NCBI GenBank assembly: GCA_031308135.1
Contig: JAHLJT010000631.1
Coordinates: 155,699,276-155,763,275, forward strand
Direction of reading: 5' to 3'
DNA: 64,000 bases
Source: Acheta domesticus
Taxonomy: Eukaryota; Arthropoda; Insecta; Orthoptera; Gryllidae
Both the position numbers and the translations under genes were made by a program. Below, piece after piece: positions 9,600-21,820 of this stretch (positions are counted from its first letter, which is position 1; each line of letters begins with the position of its first letter). A model generated the notes under the pieces. It was not told the origin of the DNA. It worked only from the letters and a program-made list of their open reading frames with translations, and made no database searches.

Positions 9600-10348
9600 T
9601 GTGTTTTGACAAATAAATAAATAAAATAAATACGGTCATGCTTAATTTTTTCAAAATACGAGTAGTTTTTCTTTAATTTTGTGACAAACGTAATAGGCCG
9701 CTGTAAATTTACTGCGCTTCGGACAGCTGGATGCGTCGTAAATTAGAATGTGCAATTTTGTATATTATTTCTTTCTTCGTTTCTTACATTCGAACTTTGT
9801 TATAGACTTACACATTAATATTTTAGAAATTGTTTATTTTGAAATATTTGAAATAAGTAAAAAGAATTAATAGCTCTCAGAATAGCGACAATGCAGGGTC
9901 TGCAACAATGGAATTCACTTTGCGCTCGCGAATATCTGTGAATTAGTGTCATTGTTGTGATCTAATGGAGCTGTATGAAAAGGAGTTATAATTGTCTAAT
10001 TTATGTTGATATTTGCAGGCAAATATTTAGTTTTGCACCAAATGCTGTACCATTTGTAGTGAGTAGAGAATTTGTTGCATGGTTTTAAAATACTCTTCCC
10101 TAATCATGGCCCAATGGAAGGCATTTCTATATTTCCAGGGTATCAGGCTTCTTTTTCCAATACAGGGTTACAAAACTTTTGCATTCTATTTTTGTGAAGT
10201 TGTAGAATTCACATAGTTCTGACAACACTGCAATGGAAATAGTGAGTTCCAAGCGAAGATGTTAGTAGCGCATAAAGTGCAATATTACAGCACTACTTAG
10301 CTGTTTCCTCTAATACGGGAAAGTAAGTGCTGTTGTAGCACCACTAGT
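9600..10348 (+). repeat. Segment B: shared downstream module with second HLE 3' terminus
   Basis: This closely matches 50412-50853 joined to 54641-54950, and matches 14893-15978 in inverse with more divergence. It begins with a TGACAAATAAATAAA-type A-rich string and ends in GGGAAAGTAAGTGCTGTTGT then AGCACCACTAG before T, where GTGCT/AGCAC can pair. It contains no reading frame of note. It marks composites that use the outer rather than the inner 3' end. Confidence 0.75.
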
Positions 10349-11400
10349 TGGATAATGTAAAGTACATTTGAGAGAATGGTGCAGGTCTGATTTTCGTTGA
10401 AATCGCTAAAAATTGCAAAAGTTCTTTCCTGCAACTAAAATATTAAAGACAGAGATCTTCTCTCTGAATGAAATGTGTTCTTAAAGGTATATATTGAAGT
10501 AATGTCATGTCAAATTTTGACTATTTTTGTGTAATTTTGCTTGAAATACAGTATATTTTAATTTCATTTAATTCATTTTTTCTTAAAAATGGCACCAACA
10601 GTTTCGATTAAATTTTGATCTAGGATAGCGTACAGAATGCTTAAGGAAATGGTTTACGTCACTTGTCTATGGAAAATTCTTATTTTTGAAAGTTGCAAAA
10701 AAGTTGAAACCTTTTTTCAATGTCTTCCCACAACTACAATTAACAATTTTGTTAAAATGTTTTTCTTTAAATGTGTTCATCACAAACATGTTCAAATAAC
10801 GTCCTTTTCAATTTTTCGGACATACGAGCATTTTATTCGTAGTTTTGTGTTAAACATAAGCAATTTTTATTGTCTTTAAACCATTTTCCTTAAAAATAGC
10901 ACAAATATTTTGATTAAAATTGTATCTTAGATATCGTAAAGAATGCTTAAGAGAATCAATGCAGATCTCATGTTCGGAAAGATGCCTTATTTTTCGAAAA
11001 TTTAAAAAAAAATCGAAAATATTTCGGCGTTATCCTACAACTACAATTGAGAAGGTACAATTTTGTTCTTAATGAAATGTTTTCATGAAAAACAGGTCTT
11101 CAAATAAGGTTATGTTAAATTTTCGAAAGTATGACTATTTTTTGGATAATTTGGCGTCAAACAGTTTTGGGTAATTTTCTGCGCTTCGTGAAGAAATAGC
11201 AATGATTCCAGCCAGTTGGATGTTACGTAAGTTAGAATTTGTATATTAATTTATATTTCTTTGTTCGTTTCTTACATTCGAGCTTTTGTTATACGTTTAT
11301 AAATTAATATTTTAGAAATTATTTAAAACTTATTTGAAATATATGAAATAAAAATGGCTAGCCATCAGGGAATATTAGTTTGGAATGCATTAAACCCCCC
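10349..11400 (+). repeat. Diverged HLE / segment B-like DNA
   Basis: Two or more degenerate copies of the roughly 300-bp HLE internal repeat are present (for example around 10560-10640 and 10870-10950, with TTAAAAATGGCACCAA-like phrases). A segment B-like tail (11160-11370) shares the phrases TGCGCTTC, ACGTAAGTTAGAATTTGTAT and TTCTTACATTCG with 9700-9800. It looks like an older, eroded relative of the adjacent composite. No 3' terminus was recognised. Confidence 0.5.
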
Positions 11401-11773
11401 ACAAAAATGGCATTACACCCCATAACTCGGCAGCTGAATTTTTGTGAACTACATCTCTTTGTTGTGACATGATTTAGTTGTATGTACTAATCGCTGGAAC
11501 GGTGCATATTAATGGCGTTCGAGCCCATCCGTAAAGCCCATCAAGTAGTAGACTGTAAGGAATTAAAAACGTTGATTTCAGCAGTCGTCCCCTTCTCTCC
11601 AATCGCACTGAATAACAGCAATACAATTGCAATACAAGTTTAATTATCACAATTATTTTGTGTATATATAAATCTCAATATATTAGTAATAATATAGCTG
11701 AAATAGTTGTCGTATGGTCGTGCACTCTGAAACTGAAGTAAGTTGTATTTTTGTAATTCAAACTCGAGAACAC

Positions 11774-11874
11774 TTAGGACCGGCGCTAGGTTATTTTGCG
11801 CTTTGTTGAATTAGATGTTTTCGCCCCCCCAATAATAATAATGTTTAGAAATATTTTTAAAGTAACATATGATG

Positions 11875-11919
<45 letters not shown>

Positions 11920-12180
11920 AAACAAATTATTTCAAATTACATATTTAGATGTACCACAAATATAAGACAAATGAAATTTAGAAGTAAAAACGCAATCGAA
12001 ATGAGTGTAAGGCAAACGATTTTATAAAACTTTCAATGAAACATATTAAAATTTAACTTTACGCGCTTTTTGTTTCGCGAATTGTTTGATTAATTCAGTT
12101 ACCATCAGAATTGTTTAATTAATGTACCAAATTTGCGCTTTAGGCGGTCGCCTAGTTTGCCTATAAGTAGCGCCGGCAGT
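11774..12180. mobile_element. hAT-type MITE (407 bp)
   Basis: The ends are short imperfect inverted repeats sharing CCGGCGCTA (left TTAGGACCGGCGCTAGG, right inverse ACTGCCGGCGCTACTTATAG). They are flanked by an exact 8-bp duplication GAGAACAC (11766-11773 and 12181-12188). The size and 8-bp duplication indicate a non-autonomous hAT derivative. It holds an (AT)n run and no reading frame. The GCGCTTTAGGCGGTCGCC phrase near the right end resembles those of other small hAT elements. Confidence 0.8.
11877..11914. repeat. (AT)n microsatellite
   Basis: About 38 bp of uninterrupted AT dinucleotides within the hAT-type MITE; likely length-variable. Confidence 0.95.
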
Positions 12181-12188
12181 GAGAACAC

Positions 12189-12944
12189 TGTATACATCTT
12201 TGAAATCACAAACTACGTATCACATGAGCCTTTGTGCTAAAAATAAATGGCATTTAGAGAAAACAGTGAACACTTATTGAAATACAGGCTATTACGGTCA
12301 GGTAAAAGCACGTATTACAAGAGATACATATTATTGATTGGAGCCAGGCATTACAGTAGGTCAGCAAGCTGTATTCGCCACCATCAGCTGTAGCTTCCAC
12401 AGCTCGTGAATGTTCACTCCGCCCCAATTACGAGGCTCGGCCAGTTCTTCTTATGTTTTAACACCAGCGTCAATCAGTTTACGAACTAATGTAATTTACG
12501 CCGCATATGGTATTTGCATTCATTTCAGAGTAATGCAGGAACACGTGGCCGTATACAATTGAGCACAGAAAGAAAACATAACTTGCGTAAGTAACCAATA
12601 ACGTATAGTATAAGATGTCATGGTGACAGCACTGTTTCATTAACACTTTGCATGTAGAAGAACACTGCACATATGAGGATTAGTGAGGTTACGGCAGATT
12701 AAATAAATGTGAGCTACACGCTCGCGACGCCATGCCTCAGTCGCCGCTCGTCTTCGACGGTCACGTTCACCAAAGAGCTTTTGGGAAGAGAGATCATTCT
12801 TGGCTTGCGTCAATGACGTTTGGGGGAGAGAAGAGTAACTTCGCTTTATCCAACAATTGCATTTCTGTAACTTTTGAAGCAACCAACATAACGCATAATG
12901 AACTTTATGTCATTTTTAACAGTGCAATTCGCAGTAACCACTGG
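12189..12944. other. Intergenic DNA, nothing recognised
   Basis: Somewhat higher GC than surrounding repeats (12340-12800), but no frame with clear coding character and no shared repeat. The short opposite-strand frames over 12640-12950 overlap each other and look fortuitous. Confidence 0.35.
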
Positions 12945-14128
12945 AAAAAATAAAGAAAAAAATTGGAGCCATTTTTGATAAAATGATGATTGAGCGTTTT
13001 AGAAAGTGCGGAGTTTTGAGTTCATTTTAACAAAAAAAACTGTGGAGTTTTCGTGAAATGTTTTCTGACATTATTTAAAGCACATGTACTCATAAGTACA
13101 TTAATGTGAACAAACTGCCGCTGATGTAAATATTAACGATGTGAGAAACAAATCAAAATAATTATATTTTTTAATTTTTCAAGAAACAAAAGAATAGAGC
13201 AATATGGTGTTTATGTCATTTTATAGAGTGCATTTAGATCTATCCCCACAAAAACTTTAATGTAATAATTTGAAGCCGTTTTTGACGCTTGACCACATTT
13301 TTCTTTAAACTTTTGGTAGGAATAGGGCCTAATGTACTCTTTGAGATGACATAAAGGCCATATTGCTTTATTCTTTTGTTTTTCAAAAATTACAAAAATG
13401 TAGTTTTTTGACTTGCCTCTTCACGTCGTTAATATTTGCATTACCGGCAATCTGTTCACATTATTGTATTTATGAGTACATGTGCTTTAAATAATGTCAT
13501 ACTTAGTTTCTCAAAAAGGCAAAAGTTTTCAGTGAAAACGAATATAAAATTTTGGATTTTCATAAAAGGTCAATCGCCAATTTCTCAAACACGGTTCAAA
13601 TTTTTTCTTCAAACTTTTCGTGCATATAGTTCTTATTGCTCTCTTTAGAATGGCATCAGATCAATTTTGGGGTATTTTTTGTTTTTTCAAAAATTAAACA
13701 ATCTTTTTAAAATATGTCTCGGCATTAATATGCGCAATTTGAGCGATTTGCATACACGATTGTGTTTGTGAGTTGAAGTGCTTAAAATAATATAGAATGA
13801 AGTTTTCGATAATTCAAAAATTTTCTGTGGTAAAGAGCTTCAAAGTTCGCATCTACAGTTGCATTTAAACGCCATTTTCTTTAAAACGTCTCCAAATGTT
13901 TAATTGAAAATTACCATTTAGGACAAGGTTTTACTCTTCTTTAATATTCTTAAAGTAATAGTGCTGTTCCACTATATAAACAGAAAAATTGAGAAAATTT
14001 CAAAGATTGGGCGGCGATAGATGGCAGCTTGAAAGAGTATGTAGCAAGACATTATAGCTAGACCAGACCAAAGAAATTAGAAAACAACTAGTACGAGAAA
14101 ACCAGTGCCATTCTGTAGCATCACTAGT
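12945..14128. mobile_element. Two HLE fragments meeting head-on
   Basis: From 12945 to about 13285 the sequence reads as HLE internal repeats in minus orientation (AAAAAATTGGAGCCATTTTT, spaced as usual). From about 13286 to 14128 it reads as plus orientation, with CTTTAAACTTTTGGTAGGAA, further internal repeats, and an HLE 3' end (AGTGCCATTCTGTAGCATCA then CTAG before T). The junction has no 5' terminus on either side, so it looks like an inverted rearrangement rather than two complete insertions. Confidence 0.65.
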
Positions 14129-14892
14129 TTAATATTGATATTGCAACACATGAAAGACATTTTCGTGGACTATTTTGAACTACGTAAGACACGAACTAAG
14201 ACAATCGGTAATGACGAATGGCAATATCGATTGGTCATTACTGATTGAAATATTGACCTCTAACACAAATTTGCAATTTTTAAGTAGTGCCTACAGGAAA
14301 AATAGGAGTTTTATCCAAAATTAATAAAAAATTAAGGAAATTAAAATTTGGCCTTTTGTAGGCCAGAAATCGATTCAGAAATTAGCGGTCCTTCAACAAC
14401 ATACTTGCTGGCATTATGGTAACTTGTTTAATATTCAAATTCAGATAGTTGAACGAAAATGGTACCTGCGCCATTTTATAAGTATACTGTACTCTATCGA
14501 GAAAAAAAATAAAAAATTAGGAGACTCGTTGAGAAAATGTTTTTACTAAATAGCTACTTTATTTTCAAAAATTGTATATGAACTTATTTCAAGATATAAC
14601 ATTCTAGGACAGATTTTTATCAAGGATAAAATGTTTATTTCTCGATATTGTAGTTTTGTAAAGTTGATTTTGTGTAATTTTTGAAAAAAACTGAGTCTGC
14701 CGAAATTGGACCAGCACCAATTTTTTACTGTTCTTTGGTACTTATAAGGAAAACAATAGACCCCGTTGTTGTCGTTGTGAAAATAGTTGTTAAAAAATGG
14801 CCTACACAGTTACAAAATTTCATTAATTACATTTACAATTACAATATACTTGCACAATTATACAATTACAAAAATTGCGTTTACTTCCACAT
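14129..14892. other. AT-rich DNA, nothing recognised
   Basis: Faint HLE-like phrases (GTAATTTTTGAAAAAAAC around 14660) may be very old repeat. A short frame at 14681-14995 has low complexity and no recognisable domain. Confidence 0.35.
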
Positions 14893-17522
14893 ACTAGTGG
14901 TGCTACAACAGCACATACTTTCCCGGGTTTTTGGAAACAGCTACATCATATTCAAATATTGCATTTGCGCAACTAATATCTTAGTTATTATTTGAAACGT
15001 CCACTCCAACCAAGGAGCTAGCAACTCACTGTTTTCATCCCAGTGTTGTCAAAAATATGTGAATTTGCTTGCCTAATAATGTTAATACAGTAATTAGAAT
15101 ATATGCAATTGACATCAAAATAATTACGAAAATTCTGACTGCTGACTCGTGAATTGCCTTTTGTCGTAATGTAACAGTTCCGACACCGTCTCATCGTTTT
15201 TCTTTCAATACGCAGGAAATTTCTTTAAAAATTAGATGATATTAAATGATATATAACTATACCCCTGAATTCCATGCACTAAAAAAGTTAAAAATATGCC
15301 TGCAAACATGCATTTAAAAGTGGCGATATTTGCACTAAAATAGCCAATAAATGAGCTTAAAACTAAGAATATCCATTAAACAAAAAGAGCAAGAGTTAAC
15401 ATTATTTATAGGTAATCATTTTACCCCTAGTATAAAACGCGAATAACGAAATACTTATATTCATATTAAGCAAGGATTAGGGAAACATATTGTAAAGCCA
15501 TGCAAAAATACTCTACTCATTACAAATCATAGAGCATTTGGTGCGAAAACTAAATATTTTTATGCAAATATCAACATAAATTTGACAATTTTAACTCCTT
15601 TTCATACAGCTACATCAAATCACAACAATGACACGCAGTTTACAGAAATTCGCGAGCGCGAAACAGAATTCCATTGTTGCATTCCTGCATTGTCGATATT
15701 CCCTCAGAGCTAGGAATTTTAATTTCATATATTTCAAATAAGTTTTAAATAATTTCTAAACGAATAATTTGTATACGTATAACAAAAGGTCGAATGTAAG
15801 AAACTAACAAAAAGTAATATACAAATTCTAACATACGAAGCATCCAACTGTCTGAAGCGCAGTAAAATTTGCAACGGATTATTATGTTTGTCACGAAATT
15901 ATTTTTCACGCGTATTTTCAAAAAACCTCAACCTGATTATTTGAAGATGTAGTTTTGATAAATATATTTCATTGAAAAACTAGTGGTGCCATAGAATGGC
16001 ATAGACCTCCAGTATTAGTTTTCGTTGGGTCTGAACTAGCTGTTCAGAATTGCCACATATCCTTGCACGCTGCCGTCTATCGTCGCCCAAAGTTCATTTT
16101 TTTGATATTTTCCTAATTTTTCGGTTTCGTAATGGTAGATCGGAACTATTAATTTTAGAATATTAAAGAACACCAAAACCTCGTCCGCAAAGTCAATTTC
16201 GTTTAAAAATGTTAGAGCTGTTTTTAAGAAAATAGCGTTTAACCGCTACTAAAAATGTCAAAATGGGAGCCTTTCTTCACGGACATATTTTGAGTTTTCG
16301 AAAAACTTCATTTGAAGCACATTAACTCATCAGTACAATAGTGTGTACAAATTGCTGATAATGTGCATATGAATGGTGTGAGAAATCTATCAAATCATCA
16401 ATTCTATCAAATCTATCAATTACATATGTGTAATACTTGAAAAAAAACGAAAAAATACCCAAATTGAACTTACGTTATATTAAAGAGTGTAATTAGCATT
16501 ATGCGTTAGAAAAGTTTGAAGAAAATCTTTGGAGCCATTTATGACAAAGTGGCGTTTTTGAAAATGCGGAATTTTGAGCTTGTTTTCACAGAAAAGGGTT
16601 GAGTTTTCGAGAAACTTTACTTGACATTATTTAAGGCACATGTACTCGTAAATACAATAATGGAAACAAATCGCTGCTCATGTAAATATTAACGACGTGA
16701 GAGGCAAGTCAAAAAAATTACATTTTTGCAATTTTTGAAAAAACAAAAGAATTGAGCAATATGGCGTTTGTATCATGTCATATTGTGTATTAGGCACTAT
16801 CCTTACCAAGAGTTTAAAGAAATATTTGAAGCTGGTTTTGAAAAAATCTTGTTATTGTAATTTTTTAAAATTTCACATATTGCATGCAATATTGCGCGAA
16901 AACTACTAAAATTTTCAAAAAAATGTACATGAACGTAATGAACGAAATCATTATGGAGAACAAATTTTATTTGAAGGAAAAATCTCTATCTTTAATTTTG
17001 TAGTTTTAGGAAGAGGCCGAAAAAAATTAAAACTTTTGCAAGTTTCATTTGCAATTCAGAGTGAACCGTGAAAATCCGACCTAAGCCATCTTAATAAGTG
17101 TATTTAACTCTGTTCTTACAAGAAAGTTTATAAAATTGTGGCCTTTTTTGAGAAAATTTCGAAAATGTCCGGGGGCCTTCATATAAAGTGCCCATAAATT
17201 TTGAAGACAGGTTTTCAAAATCACAACGCCTCAAGTGGAACCAGATCGACCTGGGAATATTAATTTTGGAAGAAATCGTACTTATTGTTTAAGTGCTGGT
17301 GTTCTTCACAGACACCGTATGGACAGACGGACGGACAGGCAGACAGGCAGACAGACGGACTGACGAACGGACGGACGTTTTGAAAATAACCGCTTTTTCG
17401 ATATCAGGGGACCTCAAAACGTGTATTTCCTCAAACTCTCGAAATCGATTTTCCGCAGCATTACATAACTTTCCCCATACTACGTATATTACTCCGTATA
17501 TACGTACGTATACGGGAAAGTA
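14893..17522 (-). mobile_element. Composite HLE element (segment B + HLE), inverse orientation
   Basis: Read on the minus strand, the 5' terminus is at 17522 (the inverse of TACTTTCCCGTATACGTACG). The (GTCY)n tract is at 17320-17376 and the internal repeats follow. An inner, still complete 3' end lies at 15979 (ACTAGTGGTGCCATAGAATG on the plus strand). Segment B follows from 15978 down to an outer 3' end at 14893, with the GTGCT/AGCAC hairpin. Here the inner terminus retains its CTAG, unlike the copy ending at 10348. Sequence divergence from the other composites is clearly higher, so this is an older copy. Confidence 0.7.
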
Positions 17523-18660
17523 AAACAATTGTATCTTCATAATTATAGTTGTAGGAGGTCGCCGAAAAAAATTTGATTTTTTTCAATTTTTGAAAAATCA
17601 GAGTTTTCAATCTACATGAGTTCTGCGCCATTCTCTTAAATGAACTTTAGACTATCCAACAACAAAATTTAGTAAAACGTGTTGGCGCCTTTTTTTGAAA
17701 AATGCCCCAGGAACTTCGTGTAAAGTACCTCTCCAAATTGAAATATTGGTTTGAAATTCAAGTGGAACGCGAGATCAGTCAGATTGATTGGAGAATATCA
17801 ATTTTGGAGAAAATGAGCCGAACCGCTTAGTCGCTACCGTTATTGACACACAGACGTTTTGCGTCCAATTAGTTTTTCGGTATCAAGGACTCATAAAACC
17901 GGAATTCTGGCTGCCCCACGTGGTAGGGATTTTTTTTTAATTTAGCAACTTGATTTATCCACTTTTTCGTTATTAGGGCCCAGCGATATTTTTTTCCGCC
18001 AAAAATTCACCATTGTATGGCGCAGCATTACATAGTTTTCCCTATACATCGTATATATTCCGTATATACGTACGTATACGGGAATGTAAAAATGCGAGAA
18101 AACTACTCATATTTTCGAAGAATAGTACATGACCAGCATTAAAATCCTGTCTTTGAAGAACCAATTTTCTTTAAGAAAGAGGTCTTTCTTCACTATCATA
18201 ATTGTCGGAAGACGCCAAAAAAAAATTTATGATTCCGGAATTTTCGATATTTCTGAATTCAACGAAAATGATACTTGCGATTTTGGCGTCTTTTTCTGTA
18301 TCCGAGAAAAAAATAATCCAGAAACCTGGAGTAATTTGTGAGACAATTTTGATAATCTTGTAGCTTTATGTAAAATACTTTCAATATGAAAATAATAGTT
18401 TTAAATTCCTAGGTCTCGAGTTCGGCGAGATCAGTCCTAGTTCTTGAATTCGGGAATATCAATTTCCAAGAAAATCTGAATGGTTATGTCGCTAGAGTTG
18501 ATCACTGTCTGACAGTGTGACGGAAATATTTACCCTAACTGAATGACTGAGTGACAGACTGTCAAACAACAATACGAGTTTTCCTGACGAAAAATTGCCA
18601 CTTCCTACTGCAGCATTAGATTACTTCCGAAGTACATTCTAAGTGAGAAAGTAAAAGGAA
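17523..18660 (-). repeat. Eroded HLE 5' regions, in series
   Basis: 17523-18088 ends with an HLE 5' terminus (CGTATACGGGAATGTA) and repeats the box before it (GCGCAGCATTACATAGTTTTC). 18089-18660 shows the same order of boxes more weakly, including a GTCTGACAGTGTGACGG stretch in place of the (GTCY)n tract. Together with 17522 this makes three same-orientation 5' regions in a row, as if the 5' part had been tandemly duplicated. Confidence 0.55.
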
Positions 18661-18689
18661 TGCTAATTGTTTATTGGCTCTAGCAGAAA

Positions 18690-20170
18690 TGTTGTAGGGG
18701 AAGGTGTTGAACCTTGGGACAGTTTTTAACGAAATGTTTTTTATAATTATAATAAATTTTATAGTTGTACAATTCACTATCTATTAAAGTCTACAATTTA
18801 CAAAACGCACTACAATTTTTAAGTTTATTATATCTTATTTAAAACGGATGATATTACATTTATTGCACAGCCGTGCAAGAATCCCAAGTCACCGCCTTAT
18901 TGTACCATGGGACTGCCGAAAAAATGCCAAATATCTCTTATTTTAAAGAAAAAGAAAGAGTATTTTTTATACATTTATTAACAAATGGAAATAGTCATAT
19001 TATTAACTTCCCTAATACAGTGTTATAGTTAAGAAATTAAAGAATATATTAGCTGTTTTTTTCTTAAGAATTAAAAATTTTACAAATTACTAATAAGGTG
19101 AGGTTAATTACATAAAAAAATTTCATCAGATGCACACAGGAAACAGTCTTGGTAGTTCATATGTATTTCGAAGACACTGAAGTTAACGGGAAGTGTCAGA
19201 ATATACTTTTGACGCCCTGATTTTCTTGCAATAGTTGGTAATGGAAGTTTGCAAATTATTTATTCCTCGTCAATTTCATACTCTTTCTCGTTTCGTAAAA
19301 CAAAAGTACTGCTTTCCTTTTTAGCAAGGTATTTTACTTGATAATCAATATTTTGTCTTTTCACAACTTGTCCTTCACAAGAACATTCTATCCTTTTCCC
19401 ACTTACTTGCAACAAAATGTAATTCCTCTCTTTCACTGCAGTTTATATTTCACAATATACCTGATTTTTTTATCCTGTAAAATATCTTTTAGAAGATTGT
19501 TGATATCATAATCTTCATAGGACGACATTAAGGTCGTTTTTCCGTCCTCAGAGCTAGAAAAACGTTTTATTAAAAATTCATTTTTCTTTGTAACATTATT
19601 CATTTTTCTCTTCAGAGCAGAAACTAATTGCTTGACGTTTTGTGGCTTCTATCTTTTTTTCATGCGTGACTATTAAAATTCTACTTCTTCCTTCGTCCCC
19701 TTGGAGACTTCTTTTGAGCAGAAGCTTTGGAATACGTCCGAATCATTTCAAGTGTAATACGTTATCCTGTTTGGGAGTAATCAGAAGGAGACCGTGACTT
19801 TACTTTTGAACATGCTTCAATAGCAATTTTGTGAACCTTCTGTGCATTTCTTCTCTTCTGAACCTTCTGTGCATCTCAGACTGATTGTTGTCTGGAACTT
19901 TGTTTTGATATATTATTTCATGATTTGTTGCATACAATGCCAGAAATTCACTATCTTTAAAAAAATGTTTTCATTAAATGGTTATATACTTGACGCATGA
20001 AACCCATAATTCGCACTTCTACTGGATCTACATAACTCAACTGGATCAGCGATTTTGTTTATAAAAACGTATGGTATTTCCTGGAAACTGTTGTACCTTG
20101 GGATGTCCCAAGGTACAACATGTTATTTGTCCAAGGTACAACAGTGTGTCATCGTAAAAAATATAGAATG
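18690..20170 (-). mobile_element. pogo/Tigger-like DNA transposon remnant
   Basis: The left boundary phrase is GTTGAACCTTGGGACAG (about 18706-18722). Near the right side are GTTGTACCTTGGGATGTCCC and CCAAGGTACAACA (20091-20154), giving inverse and direct copies of one terminal-type motif. Between them the minus strand encodes a decayed transposase tail (see 19660-19900). The exact ends and the target TA were not resolved. Assignment to pogo-like (CENP-B/Tigger-type) rests on the protein tail. Confidence 0.5.
19660..19900 (-). pseudogene. Decayed pogo/Tigger-like transposase C-terminus
   Basis: The minus strand reads VHKIAIEACSKVKSRSPSDY, then a stop, then ITLEMIRTYSKASAQKKSPR and GRRK, then further stops. 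The order 'ITP..IRP.PKA.P....RGRK' is characteristic of the region after the DDE domain of jerky/Tigger-type transposases encoded by pogo-like elements. No intact frame longer than about 40 codons remains, and no DDE residues were identified. A hydrophobic frame at 20046-20321 is probably unrelated. Confidence 0.5.
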
Positions 20171-20862
20171 AAATACTGTTTAAGATTAAGTGTTCCTTAT
20201 AACTAACAATACCACAATATAAAGCGCATTTCATAGTTTTAATTCTCACATTAACATTAAACACAAACAATAGAGGTAAAAATATAAAAACTGAGATGAT
20301 GACAAAATATTTACTTACCACAAGTAGATTCTTACTTTCCCGTATACGTACGTATACACCAGAGGCGTAGCCTGAGTTTTGGCTTAGGGTATGTAACTCG
20401 AGAAATGAGAAAATAATTTAAAAGTTTAATTTTAATTTAAATATTTTTCATTCACCAATACCATTTCTGTCACTTTGATCAATTAGAGCACAGAAAACTG
20501 ATCCAGTAAAAGTAATAATAGCTCACGTACTTCATGTAGTTTACTGATTGAAAGTTAGAAACAATTAACTTAAGTTCACGACCTGGCAAAATATAAATGT
20601 GTGTCCTCATACTTTCATAACACTATCAAATCCAGTGATTTTAAAAATTGTCCAATTCATATGATTTCAAACCCTGTAGAATTGGCATAATTTATAAAAT
20701 GGAAAACAATGATCTATAATAAAAATATACTAGGAAAGAGAAAATCAATCAATTTACAGTCATGTAATGAAAAACAGTTGACAGTTGTCCTTTGCTGCTT
20801 ACATCAAGGGTTTCATCCAGTACGGCGGAGACAAAGAGGCTTAAGAAATTTCATTTTTAATT

Positions 20863-21177
20863 TCATAGGACATAACAGTGCTCACACTTGAAATACAATG
20901 AATCTGAATTTCTTGGTAAGATTGCACGAAACACTGGAATTTTCATATCATCCTTGTCAGTTTTATCATATTTCATTATTTCACTTAAATATTCCATGAA
21001 AATTTCTCTATTTGATGATCCCCTATTTTCATTATGGCTAGAAAATACAAGCCCTTGTCTCCCAAAAAAGCATACAACTCGAATGAAGTGTGACAGAATT
21101 TCCCTTATATCACCGTTGTATTTATCCCTTACATCACCGTTGTGTTTATTTCCAATGTCTTTGGTTGTATTGCTCAA
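20863..21177 (-). pseudogene. hAT transposase fragment (DUF4371/ZMYM-type N-terminal region)
   Basis: The frame reads REILSHFIRVVCFFGRQGLV, then SSHNENRGSSNREIFMEYLS. This matches the pattern 'I...ILFCGRQGL.LRGH...NRGNFLELL' found at the start of the DUF4371 region in ZMYM1-like hAT transposases. About 104 codons are open; upstream and downstream parts are lost or frameshifted. The catalytic DDE residues and the C-terminal dimerisation domain were not found. Confidence 0.7.
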
Positions 21178-21514
21178 GCCTGTGTTGGCTGTTTAAATAA
21201 ATTCTATCCTCTCATATTTTTTTCAAATATTTTTTACTGTTTCTCATGTTCTATAATTTATCCATGGCACAAAAATATGACTCCATAATTATGTAGGTAA
21301 TTTGGATCGCGTGGTGCTCGCCATTCCAGGGCAGAGATGTGGATTGCACAGCTAAATGCATTAAAATAAGGGATTAAACCTTAAATAAAACGACAATGTT
21401 CTTTAATTAACCTCGTTCTCTTACAAACACCGAAGAGAACAATGAAGTTTCGTGAAATGACAGCTTCTTCGTAGGCACCACGGTAGGCATCCTGGAAGTA
21501 ATGGGTCAGTGTGC

Positions 21515-21820
21515 ACCACGGTGTAAGAGATATAGGTGGGTTCACTCCCGGTCTAAAACTGAAGCTAATGTGAGGCTAGTTCTCACAGTTCTCGCTATGT
21601 AAGCGCTGCAAACGACTTGGGCATTTTTGGGACAAGATGGTGATCCATTTAATAGCTTTGTAATCTCTGGTGGAAGCCACTAAATCGCGAGACGCCATCA
21701 TGAATGCCCAACTCGATCGTGCGCACCGTACGGATAAGCGAGAAACTAGCCTCAAACTGGCTTCAAAAATGTTGTCCAAAAGGCGGCTAGTTGACACACC
21801 TATATTTCTTACACCGTGGT
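21515..21820. mobile_element. Small MITE nested in the hAT element
   Basis: 24-bp inverted repeats with one mismatch (ACCACGGTGTAAGAGATATA then GGTG at 21515, inverse ending at 21820) bound a roughly 306-bp non-coding body. A second inner inverted pair (GAGGCTAGTTCTCAC near 21572 and GAAACTAGCCTCA near 21742) is visible. The target duplication is unclear: both sides begin with TG. Superfamily unassigned. Confidence 0.7.

Larger units (their letters stand above)
3564..10348 (+). mobile_element. Composite HLE element (HLE + segment B) with nested hAT and mariner
   Basis: The 5' terminus TACTTTCCCGTATACGTACG is at 3564. The HLE body follows with its (GTCY)n tract (about 3790) and the first two internal repeats, then a hAT element (4656-8133). 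The body resumes at 8142 and is interrupted again by a mariner (8158-9130). It continues to about 9599, where an HLE 3' end is present but loses its last bases. Instead of host DNA, segment B follows and ends in a second 3' terminus: TAATACGGGAAAGT, hairpin GTGCT/AGCAC, then CTAG before T (10348). The same arrangement is seen at 49384-54950 and, inverted, at 14893-17522. There are no coding genes of its own. Confidence 0.7.
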
